Origin: CAWBRT01 sp963832365
GTDB lineage: Bacteria > Acidobacteriota > Terriglobia > Terriglobales > Acidobacteriaceae
Length of the DNA: 64,000 nt
Direction of reading: 5' to 3'
Assembly: GCA_963832365.1 (NCBI GenBank)
Contig: CAWHUL010000004.1
Span: forward strand, 496,001-560,000
Positions 17,588-25,849 of this stretch are shown one piece after another (within the stretch, counting starts at the first letter, position 1; each line of letters begins with the position of its first letter). A program made the translations under genes and the position numbers. The notes below the pieces were generated by a model. It saw only the letters and a program-made list of their open reading frames with translations, had not been told where the DNA came from and made no database searches.

Positions 17588-18206
17588 ATGAAAAAACTGT
17601 TCGTTGTTTTGGTTCTGTTCGCCATCGCGGCTGTTCCGGCCGCGACGGCAACTACTTTCACACTAACAGGCGTCAACATTTCGGCACAATCGACGGATCT
17701 AGGCTTGGTGATCCACACGGGCAGAGATTCGGACGATGTGGCGTTGAATACTTCGTGGACCCTTACCCCCGGACAGACCTCCGACCCGTTCAAGTTGTTT
17801 GACATCTGGACGAACGAGAGTGCTGTCAACTCGGATGACACGAGTCCGAAAACTATTACGGTTCAGTTTACCTTCAATCCGCCTCCCTCCCCCACAGGTA
17901 GTGATACCGGGGAGACGGTAGGGGCGCTGACTGGATTCCTTGATCTGTTTCAGCAGGGTCAAGTAACCTGGAATACTCCCACGCATGTATTTTATGGTCT
18001 CCGGCGGCGAGTTTTATCTGACACTGCTTCCTACAACGTTCAACACAGGGTTCCTTTCACTCGACTCTGGCCCATGCGATGGTGCTGATGTTCTTGCGAC
18101 ACTCACTAATGTAGCGGATCCGGTTCCCGAACCGGGTTCAATGCTACTGCTTGGTTCAGGGCTGCTTGGCGCGGCTGGAATGATTCGGCGGCGTTTGCGT
18201 CTGTAA
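17588..18206 (+). pseudogene. PEP-CTERM protein 1, single frameshift
   Basis: Start ATG 17588 with a signal peptide (MKKLFVVLVLFAIAAVPAATA). The mature part is a short Thr/Ser/Asp-rich domain (FTLTGVNISAQSTDLG, NPPPSPTGSD). Near 17990 the frame breaks (THVFYGLRRR) and continues in the next frame (YFMVSGGEFYLTL...). This second frame ends in the sorting tail VPEPGSMLLLGSGLLGAAG plus an RRRLRL basic end, a full PEP-CTERM signal. An intact protein would be about 205 aa and a substrate of the exosortase at 24703. One inserted or lost base would restore it; whether this is real or an error is unresolved. Confidence 0.8.
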
Positions 18207-18242
18207 CATTCGTAAAGAGCAAATTGCTAATTGGCAGGTACG

Positions 18243-18282
18243 AATTTGGGTGCTGTCTCTGTTTTCAGACAGTACCCGAATT
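18243..18282 (+). terminator. Possible terminator hairpin after PEP-CTERM gene 1
   Basis: AATTTGGGTGCTGTCT pairs with AGACAGTACCCGAATT (14 of 16, others G-U) around a CTGTTTTC loop. No T-run follows, so it may be rho-dependent or protective. Confidence 0.45.
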
Positions 18283-18481
18283 TGCAGCCTTGGCTGCAGC
18301 GGGCGATTAAGGCTGACGTCAGCCGGTGGGTATTTGGGGGAATGGCAGGCATGGCGCAGTACCCCAGTGAGTGCTTAAGCCGGTAGTCCTCAATTTTTCC
18401 ACTTCCTCATGCAAAGCCTTGCAGCTTCCGCCTATCCGGCGTAGAGAAACGGGCAAACTAAGGACTTACTGCCTACACATT

Positions 18482-18497
18482 TGGAATCAAACCTGCA
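18482..18497 (+). promoter_or_regulatory. Weak sigma-54-like element before PEP-CTERM gene 2
   Basis: TGGAATCAAACCTGCA keeps the 12-base GG-to-GC spacing but departs from consensus at several bases; 112 bases before the ATG. Confidence 0.35.
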
Positions 18498-18608
18498 AGG
18501 ATGTTTGTTGTTTTAGGTCCTTGACATCTTTCCAGGGGACTTAGCCCCCGTATAAGAGCGGTTAAAGTCAACCTGTTTTTGAATTCGCCACTTGCGGCGG
18601 GAGGAAAT

Positions 18609-19202
18609 ATGAAACGTCTGGCGTTACTCATGATTTTCGTTGCGGTGTCTGTGGGTATGGTTCATGCGGATCAGGTGACCCTTGATCTCTACCCGCACCA
18701 GGGCTCGCCGGTCACTAACTTGAGCACAATTCTCGGACAATGGGGTACACCGAGCGCGACTGGTAGCGGCTTCACCATACTCGGGTCGGGAGTGGGGCCG
18801 TTTGAGCACCTGTATCTGCATAACGACCTAGGCGCGACCATCACCTCCGTGACGGTTGAAGCCTACGGCAAGCTCGGGACTGCGCCGGGGCAGCAAGGGT
18901 ACAACCTTCTCTGCTATAACAGCTACACCCCCTCTGGTAGCTGCACGGGTAATGTTAGCTTGGCGGCCGGAAGTACCATTCTCGAGAGTTCCCCTGTTGT
19001 TTGGACGTTTTTAGGGGACCCAATCTCGTCCAGCGGTAGTGGGGCGTACTTCACGTTAAGTGACCTCGGCACCGAAGGCTCGACCACCGCGCTGTTCTAC
19101 AAAATTGAGGTTACTACTGTTCCTGAGCCGGCTTCCATTTTGTTGTTTGGCAGCGGCCTGCTTGGCGCGGCTGGAATGATTCGGCGGCGTTTGCGTCTGT
19201 AA
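18609..19202 (+). CDS. PEP-CTERM sorting-domain protein 2
   Basis: 197 aa from ATG 18609; GGGAGG six bases before it. Signal peptide MKRLALLMIFVAVSVGMVHA. The mature domain (about 150 aa) is small and Gly/Thr/Ser-rich with two Cys (YNLLCYNSY, GSCTGN). The C-terminus is VPEPASILLFGSGLLGAAG followed by a basic RRRLRL end: the PEP box, a hydrophobic helix and a positive tail. It should be cleaved by exosortase at the membrane. The last 51 bases match PEP-CTERM gene 1 exactly. Confidence 0.9.
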   Translation: MKRLALLMIFVAVSVGMVHADQVTLDLYPHQGSPVTNLSTILGQWGTPSATGSGFTILGSGVGPFEHLYLHNDLGATITSVTVEAYGKLGTAPGQQGYNLLCYNSYTPSGSCTGNVSLAAGSTILESSPVVWTFLGDPISSSGSGAYFTLSDLGTEGSTTALFYKIEVTTVPEPASILLFGSGLLGAAGMIRRRLRL

Positions 19203-19787
19203 CATTCGGAGAGAGAAAATTGGCGGGTATTGCGACATAGCGCTGGCTGGTGAAGCGAGCCACGCCATGCTGAGAGAGATCGGCATGACCGGACCCCGGT
19301 CATGCTGATTTGTTAGCAACAGCCAAATTTGGACGTGTTCAACACCGGCAGACCGTTCGGTCCAAGTGAATTTTGCACTTCGTTGTCCACTGACCCGCCC
19401 GACAAGTGGTTTGCTTCCATGTCCAGCGAGGAAATTGTGTAATGGGTAATGTCTATGGTAATCGCGTGGGGACCTGCCTATCTGAAGACCCAATGCGGTT
19501 CGAAAAGAGCGGAACCGCGCCGTGCGAACCGTGTAGTGCGTCGTAGCCCTATTGCAATTATTGCAAACTATTGACAAATATGGCCCTTGTGGCTTTTTGT
19601 CCTACCTGGCGACCAGCATCATGTTCGTTGCTGGAAGGCTACGAGCCCTGGCTGTTAGGGGTGCGAGTGCGCATGTGCACATGAGCTCAATGTTCACCAT
19701 GTTCACGATGTTCACAAGGCGCCCGCCTAAGTAGTTGGTCGGCGGATACTTACACTGCGTTTGCCAGAGCCGTGGAGGACTCATCCG
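19203..19787. other. Gene-free stretch, 585 bp
   Basis: No supported gene. A triple 9-bp repeat lies at 19690-19715, about 70 bases before the AAA+ gene. A 173-codon frame on the minus strand (19056-19577) overlaps the PEP-CTERM tail and was rejected. Confidence 0.5.
19690..19715 (+). repeat. Three ATGTTCAC units with a 9-bp period
   Basis: ATGTTCAC occurs at 19690, 19699 and 19708, 73 bases before the AAA+ start. It resembles a small iteron or regulator array, but three units are few. Confidence 0.55.
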
Positions 19788-21332
19788 ATGAACAAGAATG
19801 ACACTACGGATAAGTTCGAGCAAATCAGCTCAGGCGTCCCTCTCCCAGCGGGATCGATTCGAAAATTGAGTGTGTTAGCGCCCCGGGCGTCATCGGAGGG
19901 CGAAGTCACGACCTGTACGACCGATTTTTGCCCATTGCCGGATGGCGGTTTCTTGGAGCTCGTTCGTCCCCCGGGAGATCCAACCAGGGGGAAGCTCCTC
20001 CACTATGAGGCTGGGGTGTTCAAGGTTGCAGAATCATTTACGTACGGCAATAAGAGATATGTCGTCCCGGCATTAGATCCGTCGCTATTCGCGCACTTAC
20101 GACTACCCACCGCTTGCGCGGCAGCGCCCACGGCCGACGAACTAATTGCACGGCTCGCGGAGCGATTCTCGCTACATATCGATGCGACGGATGACGATTT
20201 GTTTTTGATCGCTACGTTCGCGGTTCAGACCTGGATTTACGATCGCTATCACGTCGCGCCTTACCTGTGGATTGTCGGGCCACATGGAAGTGGAAAAACA
20301 ACATTGCTGCGCCTGCTCAGTGCAGTGTGCCGCCGGGTGTTAATGGTGGGCGATTTGACTCCGGCAGTGCTGTACCGCATTGTGGACGCAACGCACCCGA
20401 CGCTGCTGATAGATGAGGCGGACAGGATGAACCGCGAGATCGAACGCTTGTTACGCAACGGCAGCACGCCAGGATGCATGGTCGGTCGAGCTTCACGCCT
20501 GTACGACTGCTTCGGCGCAAAAGTGATCGCCTCCCGCCAGCCATCCGAAGATGCTGCCTTGATGAGTCGGGCGGTAGTTATTGGCCTTGCTCCTTCAGTA
20601 CGCCCGGTAAGCCTGGAGATCGATCAGCTGCAAGCAATCGCAGATGAATTCCAGCCCCAACTCCTGGGGTTTCGCATGGAACACTACGCGACCGCAAGAC
20701 CGATGGATGCGCCGCACCAGACCGGAAGAAACAAAGACCTCGCCCGCGCATTATCGCTTCCACTTTACTGTGACCCCCCATTGCAGCAAAAACTCGTGCA
20801 GTATTTCGACAAACTTGCACTCGAGCACGAGCTAGACAGACTCACGGAGCCGGAAGGCCTGATACTCCTAGCGCTGATGCAGGTGTCCCATGAATATCAG
20901 CTGCGAGACAAATATCGGCAGACCATCACCGTGGGATCGATTGCTCGGCGAGCTGTGCGAATCAGCGCGATTCGGGAAGACGAATACCCGCTATCCGCCA
21001 AGCGCGCTGGCTCCATTCTGCGCTCGCTTGGCATCAAAACGGAGCCGCTCGGAAACATGGGACGTGGCTTGCGGATGACAAAGGCGCTGCACGACCGAAT
21101 CCACCGCTTAGCCGCTAGTTTTGGAATGCGCCGCTCTGACGTGATCGGCGATTGGGTTGGAGTCGAATTTGTGAGCGCTGGAATTGCCTGCCAATGGTGT
21201 GACGAGTATGGATTGTCAGTCCAACGCGACGGAACGGTGTTGCCAACTCTCCCCCTACCAAGGCGGCTAACTCTTGAAGAAAAGGATATACCTGAAACCG
21301 TCACGATTGGGGTCGGGGTTGACGATCCTTAG
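19788..21332 (+). CDS. AAA+ ATPase of unknown role (helicase/DUF3631-like)
   Basis: 514 aa from ATG 19788 (GGAGGAC eight bases before it). Residues 1-110 are a poorly recognised N-domain with four Cys (TTCTTDFC, ACAA). The P-loop core has Walker A VGPHGSGKT (163-171), Walker B LLIDEAD (206-212) and a sensor-like IASRQP. The C-terminal part is helical, possibly a DNA-binding tail (VGSIARRAVRISAIREDEYPLSAKRAGSIL is broken here into VGSIARRAVRI and PLSAKRAGSILRSLG). The layout resembles phage- or plasmid-type DUF3631/primase-associated ATPases more than a PEP-CTERM gene. It is a lone gene in a sorting locus and may be an insert from a mobile element. Confidence 0.6.
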   Translation: MNKNDTTDKFEQISSGVPLPAGSIRKLSVLAPRASSEGEVTTCTTDFCPLPDGGFLELVRPPGDPTRGKLLHYEAGVFKVAESFTYGNKRYVVPALDPSLFAHLRLPTACAAAPTADELIARLAERFSLHIDATDDDLFLIATFAVQTWIYDRYHVAPYLWIVGPHGSGKTTLLRLLSAVCRRVLMVGDLTPAVLYRIVDATHPTLLIDEADRMNREIERLLRNGSTPGCMVGRASRLYDCFGAKVIASRQPSEDAALMSRAVVIGLAPSVRPVSLEIDQLQAIADEFQPQLLGFRMEHYATARPMDAPHQTGRNKDLARALSLPLYCDPPLQQKLVQYFDKLALEHELDRLTEPEGLILLALMQVSHEYQLRDKYRQTITVGSIARRAVRISAIREDEYPLSAKRAGSILRSLGIKTEPLGNMGRGLRMTKALHDRIHRLAASFGMRRSDVIGDWVGVEFVSAGIACQWCDEYGLSVQRDGTVLPTLPLPRRLTLEEKDIPETVTIGVGVDDP

Positions 21333-21641
21333 TCGCCTGGGGTGAAAGTCTGGATGCGCAGCCACATCGAAAACTTTCTCAGCATGGTTTACCTTGGCGG
21401 CCCAACGTACAGCTAGGCACTCAGTGCGTTAGTCAAGTCGATCCGCAACAGCGGCTTATACGCCGACTCTATGAGGCCTCTCGCCTATACGTAAACTTCT
21501 TTCAGCCGTCGTTCAAACTGAAGTCCAAGTGGCGGGAAGGGGCGCGAGTCCACAAGGAGTACTACCCTCTACACTAGGGCAAGGAGCGGCGTGGCAGGTC
21601 CTAGATTGGCAGTGGCTCCGCTCAAGCCGAAGCAGCCGGCC
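21333..21641. other. Gene-free stretch between convergent genes
   Basis: 309 bp. I see no gene, hairpin or repeat of note. Confidence 0.5.
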
Positions 21642-23906
21642 TCACCCGATTTGCTTGAGCTGCTGGCGGATATCGTCAGCCTTGCCGTATTTCGGATCTA
21701 ATTGCAGAACCTTTTCCAGATGCATTTTCGATTTGGCTTTATCTCCCGACTGCCCGAGAGCGAGGCCGAGGTGGTAATGGAAACTGGGGTTCTGAGGAGA
21801 CTTTTGGACCGCATCTTCTAGCAAGGGAATCGCCAGTCCATAACTGCCTTTGCGATAGTATGCCCAGGCGAGAGTGTCGGCAGTGCCAGGGGCATCAGGC
21901 AAGGCACGCCGGGCAGTCTGGGCCAGCGACAAGGCAACATCGGCGTTGCCACCGTGCTCGAGCATGGAATAGGCGAGGTTATTGGCGGCGAGCGGATGGT
22001 TGGGTTGCAAGTCCAGTACCTTTTGATAAAATTCTTGCGCTTTTTTGGCGTTGCCGCGGGACTCTTCGAGCATGCCGAGCAGCATGTAAGGCCGAACATC
22101 GCGTGGATTTTGCGTTGCCCATTGCTGGTAGGTGGCAACGGCTTGGTCGGGGGAGCCGGTCATCGCTTGCGTTTGAGCCAAGGCGGAATAAGCACCCAGG
22201 TTAGCTTTGTCGAGCTCGATCGCTTTGGTGAACGAAAGCTGCGCTGACGCGATGTCGCGAGATGCCAGCTCAAGGCCGCCAAGCAGCAAATGAAAGCTGC
22301 TGTTGTCTGGCATTTTGGCGAGCTGGGTTTTGACCCGGGCCAAGGCCTTCGGCAATTGCTTCTGTTGGCCGTAGATTTTGACTAGTCCCTGGAGCGCCTC
22401 AACGGAATTGGGATCGCGTTGGAGGGCCTGTTCGAAGAGCAATTCGGCATCGCCCAAGCGTTTTTGAAAAAGGCGGTAATCCGCTAGCTTGGTGTAACCC
22501 ACAGCGCTCTGCGGGGCGATCTCGATTGCCTTTTTGAGGTCGGCTTCTGCCTTACTGTTGTCCTTGCGAGTGAACTCAGAGCCGGCGCGCAGGATGTACC
22601 CCTTCGGCGAGAAAGGCTCGAGCTTGATGACCTGTTCTGCCGACTGAGTGAGCAACTCGAGATCGCCTTTGCGCAAGGCCACGTTCGCGAGGGCTTCCTG
22701 CGCTTGACCCATGTTCGGTGCCAGCTTCGCCGCCTGTCTGAAGGCCGTCTCGGCACGCTGCAGGTCGCCAGACTGTTCCAAGGCCAGTCCGAAATTCAGT
22801 TGCGCAGTAGCATTATCCGGTTCTGTCTTCAACGCGGTCTCGAAAGCTTGCACCGCCTCGGACGACTTTCCCCTGCGGGTAAGAATCTGCCCGCGGCCGA
22901 TCAGGGCTTCGACACTCTTGGGGTTCTTTTCAAGAATCTCGTCGGTCACTTTTGTCGCCTGATCAAGTTGATTCTTCTGCAAGAGCAATCCAATATAAGC
23001 CTTGCTAACCTGCGAGTCCTTGGGATGATCTTTGTAAAGTGAGGCGAGCTCCACCAATGCTTTATCAGTATCTCCGGTGGAGAGGTAGAACTCAGCCAGC
23101 AAGCGATAAGCTGCAGGCGCATCCTTCAGCGCATCTTTAGCTTCGACTACAACCTTTTCCGCATCTCCCTTGCGCTGCTGTGCGAGATAGAGCTGGGCGA
23201 GCGAGATCCTTGCCTCCAGGAGCTTGGGATTTAGTTCCTGGGCCTTGCGGAAATGGTCTTCGGCCTCTTGCCAGCGTTTCTGGCTCTGGTCGTATTTGCC
23301 GAGGGTCATCCATGCGATAGTGGACTTGGAATCGACTTCGACCGCTTTCTTGAGCAAGGGTTCTAGCTCGGAGGGGTTGTGGGCCGCCATCTGCAAGCCG
23401 GCGAGGGTAATGTAAGACTCGGCGCGATTAGGCTCGAGCGCGAGCGCCTTCTTCATTTGCTCGACTGCTGCGTCATGCTTGCCTTCGGCAGCAAGCACAT
23501 TGGCGAGTAGGACGTTGCCTTTGAGGTCATTCGGGTTCTTCTGAAGCACCAAGTCAACAATTTCGCGCGCCTTGGGAACTTGCCGAGCGGCAATCATGAA
23601 GCTGCCAAGTTCAGTTTGGGCTTCCAGATTGTCGGGGCTCAGTTCTACCGTGCGCTGTAGCTCGCGGAAGGCGGTCGGAAAGGATTGCAATTTCATGTAG
23701 GTTTTCGCAAGCTTATAGTGGGCATCGGCGAAGCGAGCGTCTGCCTGGATGGCATTTTGGTACTGAATCGCTGCTTCTTGATACTTCTCCTGCTCGAAGT
23801 ATCGATTGCCGCTTTCGAAGTATTTCTGTTTGCGGGCGTTCGGATCACGCGAGCAGCCAATTGCCGTCAGTATGGTTACGAAGGCAAGAGAGAAGAATAG
23901 AGACAA
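21642..23906 (-). CDS. prsT: PEP-CTERM system TPR-repeat lipoprotein (PrsT-like)
   Basis: 754 aa lipoprotein: signal plus lipobox (ILTAIGC, Cys about residue 18), then SRDPNARKQKYFESGNRYFEQ, a start typical of the TIGR02917 family, and about 20 TPR units to the C-terminus (DIRQQLKQIG). It sits in the membrane and is thought to help PEP-CTERM/EPS assembly. Its start is odd: the frame begins only at TTG, while an ATG with RBS 15 bases upstream is in another frame, so a one-base shift in the first codons (ATG-AGA-AAC...) is likely. A strong sigma-54 element lies upstream (23964-23979). Confidence 0.9.
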   Translation of the reverse strand: MSLFFSLAFVTILTAIGCSRDPNARKQKYFESGNRYFEQEKYQEAAIQYQNAIQADARFADAHYKLAKTYMKLQSFPTAFRELQRTVELSPDNLEAQTELGSFMIAARQVPKAREIVDLVLQKNPNDLKGNVLLANVLAAEGKHDAAVEQMKKALALEPNRAESYITLAGLQMAAHNPSELEPLLKKAVEVDSKSTIAWMTLGKYDQSQKRWQEAEDHFRKAQELNPKLLEARISLAQLYLAQQRKGDAEKVVVEAKDALKDAPAAYRLLAEFYLSTGDTDKALVELASLYKDHPKDSQVSKAYIGLLLQKNQLDQATKVTDEILEKNPKSVEALIGRGQILTRRGKSSEAVQAFETALKTEPDNATAQLNFGLALEQSGDLQRAETAFRQAAKLAPNMGQAQEALANVALRKGDLELLTQSAEQVIKLEPFSPKGYILRAGSEFTRKDNSKAEADLKKAIEIAPQSAVGYTKLADYRLFQKRLGDAELLFEQALQRDPNSVEALQGLVKIYGQQKQLPKALARVKTQLAKMPDNSSFHLLLGGLELASRDIASAQLSFTKAIELDKANLGAYSALAQTQAMTGSPDQAVATYQQWATQNPRDVRPYMLLGMLEESRGNAKKAQEFYQKVLDLQPNHPLAANNLAYSMLEHGGNADVALSLAQTARRALPDAPGTADTLAWAYYRKGSYGLAIPLLEDAVQKSPQNPSFHYHLGLALGQSGDKAKSKMHLEKVLQLDPKYGKADDIRQQLKQIG

Positions 23907-23963
23907 CCTGAAGTTTCTTCATACCGCTACCAGTCCTTAATTAAGTTAGTCGCAGTTCTCTGC

Positions 23964-23979
23964 TGCAATTGCCGAGCCA
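23964..23979 (-). promoter_or_regulatory. Putative sigma-54 (-24/-12) promoter of the TPR lipoprotein
   Basis: On the minus strand TGGCTCGGCAATTGCA matches TGGCACGNNNNTTGCW with one mismatch and the proper 12-base spacing. It lies about 57 bases before the gene start. Confidence 0.75.
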
Positions 23980-24066
23980 TAACCCATCGCTGAGATTAAA
24001 CAGGCATCGATGTTTAGCTCAGTTTGCAAGTGCCTCGATCCGTACGCGCCTGATATCAACTGCATC

Positions 24067-24718
24067 TTACTTCGGAATATAGGCGTCCAGCATCGGCATG
24101 ACCTGTCGGGCAAATGCTTGCGCTCGGGTTTGTGCCGCCATGGTCGTTTCGTTGCCGATTGGCGTCATGATGCGTACTAACGCACCATCGGTGCGATTCA
24201 TGCGAATGGCATCGACGACAAGGCAGAGCTTGGCTGTGTACTCACTGGCCACAATTCGGTCATGCGCCTGATACCAATAAAGCGCCATTTGCCGCTCCGC
24301 GCCACGCGCCACGATATAGAAATTGATATGGACTTTCGTTCCTTTATACGGCAGCTCCAGCTGGCGCGACTCGATGGGGTCCCACCCAGAGCCCGGCAGA
24401 CAGTTCTTGGGCGAATGTATGGTGTTGCCGGTGCGCTGGCTGGGGAAATATGCCATGAACAAATCCACCGATGGTTCCGACATCTCCCGACGATAGATCC
24501 GCTGGCGTGAAGTCGCCAGCGCCAAGCACATCCTTGATACTTTGGTCAATTGGTAAATTCATGCCCCGCCACTCACTAATCAGAAGGGGAAAAGAAGCGA
24601 AATCTTGACGGGCAGCAATTTCTTCCGCTCCTCGGTGGGCGTAGAGGAAGAGCGCAGTACAGCTCATCAGGACAACAATGATCAAAAAACGAGCTCCCGA
24701 AATTAGCTTTCGGTCCAT
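24067..24718 (-). pseudogene. epsI: EpsI (exosortase-associated protein), single frameshift
   Basis: N-terminal frame from ATG 24718: MDRKLISGARFLIIVVLMSC (membrane anchor), FPLLISEWRGMNLPID, QSIKDVLGAGDFT. The frame then breaks near 24520; the second frame goes on as QRIYRREMSEPSVDLFMAYF, RTGNTIHSPKNCLPGSGW and a beta-rich part, matching the EpsI domain (typical motif YF-x-SQR-x-G-x-x-IHSPKNCLPG-x-GW), to the end at 24067. EpsI works beside exosortase and is often fused to it. The start overlaps the end of the exosortase gene by 16 bases. A single base would repair it. Confidence 0.85.
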
Positions 24719-25515
24719 TGCTTAGTTCCTCTTTCTGCTTGCAAAGTCTTGAAAGTGAGGTGGATGAATTTGCTGGTAGCGAAAAGCAGCGCAATCGAGA
24801 GCATAAACATGATCCAGCCGGAAAACTCATGGAAGAATCCCAAGGCCTTGTCCGGATCCCAGTACTGAACCAAAATCCCGGTTCCGACAATGCGGAGCGC
24901 ATTGACGGCAACCGCTATAGGAATCGCCGCCAAGGCCAGAAGCACGCGGCCCAGGACACGCCCCTCAAGGTCAAAGTATCCGTAGATCACCGCTAAAGTG
25001 GTGAGGCTAACCAAGCTGCGTATTCCGCTGCAGGCCTCAGCCACTTCCAATGGCATGGCTGGAAGATGAATGACGTTGCCTAGGCGGAGTACTGGAACAC
25101 CGGCCAACGGCAAGAGAGCGCTGGCGAGCTTCGAGGCAAGCAACTGGAGAGGGAACGTGATCTGATTGAAGACTATGGCCGGAATCGGGATCATCAGAAA
25201 AAGACAAAACCAAGGAAAGAGCAGCGCCCGGAACCAACGCCAACCTAGACAATAAATTGTGAGGCCAGCCAGCAGGAATACCAGAGAAGTTCGCGATAGA
25301 AACAGTTCCACGCCGAGCACACCTGCGATTAACAACGCCAGTGCGCCCGCGATTACCGGCAAGCCCCACCAGGAAGGCGCCAGCGGGATGGCAGCGAGCT
25401 GTTTCCTGCGGTGCCAGACGACAAAGGCGGCGAACAGGGGAACGAAGAATCCGTGCGAGAAGTTCGGATCAATCCACCAGTCGTGGACCAATTTCGCGAG
25501 CACAGCGTGATACAA
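24703..25515 (-). CDS. xrt: Exosortase (XrtA/EpsH type)
   Basis: About 270 aa with many membrane helices. The Cys protease motif is EACSGIRSL (Cys162), the Arg is in VNALRIVGTG (Arg208) and the His in FFHEFSGW (His229): the catalytic triad of exosortases. It cleaves PEP-CTERM proteins and hands them to the export route. The N-terminus is unusual: no ATG is available, the frame opens at a TTG (25515) after in-frame stops, and HAVLAKLVHDWWIDPNFSHG begins at the point where other exosortases have had a first helix. A short N-terminal loss is likely. EpsI follows. Confidence 0.9.
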   Translation of the reverse strand: MYHAVLAKLVHDWWIDPNFSHGFFVPLFAAFVVWHRRKQLAAIPLAPSWWGLPVIAGALALLIAGVLGVELFLSRTSLVFLLAGLTIYCLGWRWFRALLFPWFCLFLMIPIPAIVFNQITFPLQLLASKLASALLPLAGVPVLRLGNVIHLPAMPLEVAEACSGIRSLVSLTTLAVIYGYFDLEGRVLGRVLLALAAIPIAVAVNALRIVGTGILVQYWDPDKALGFFHEFSGWIMFMLSIALLFATSKFIHLTFKTLQAERGTKQWTES

Positions 25516-25849
25516 AACCGCCAGTAAGTCCTATTACTACCAGCAGCTGCGACAGGCAAAGCTTTGTCGCGGAGAACCTCGGTGGCACTTTGACCGCGAC
25601 AACCGATGTAGAGTCGCTCATTGTTTTGCAGCCTTTTGTCTCAAGTGAACCGGCTCTTTACTGTGCAATTCGGCTTCCATACGGCGCTGCAGAATGTGCA
25701 GGCTATCCGGGAGCCGATAATCAGGATTTGGATCCGCCAACGCCGATTTTTGGCAGTCCTAAGATCGAGAGCACACAGCGAGGTATTGTTTGGATCATTC
25801 TGAGGGAAAAAGTTTTCCTACTAGCAGGGAAGTGAATTAGACATTTGCT
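25516..25849. other. Divergent intergenic region
   Basis: 334 bp between exosortase (minus) and the degenerate activator (plus). It holds a weak sigma-54-like match at 25583-25598 (TGGCACTTTGACCGCG). Confidence 0.5.
25583..25598 (+). promoter_or_regulatory. Weak sigma-54-like element
   Basis: TGGCAC with GC 12 bases after GG, but the -12 box reads CCGC rather than TTGC; 252 bases before the activator-like gene. Confidence 0.3.

Larger units (their letters stand above)
18207..18608. other. Intergenic region between the PEP-CTERM genes
   Basis: 402 bp with several hairpins (18243-18282, GCAGCC/GGCTGC at 18284-18297, palindrome GGCTGACGTCAGCC at 18311-18324) and a sigma-54-type element (18482-18497). 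TTGACA and TATAAG occur 24 bases apart, too far for sigma-70. Confidence 0.5.

Noticed and set aside
18518..18560. TTGACA and TATAAG as a sigma-70 promoter
   Set aside because: Spacing of 24 bases is too long; only the weak -24/-12 site fits.
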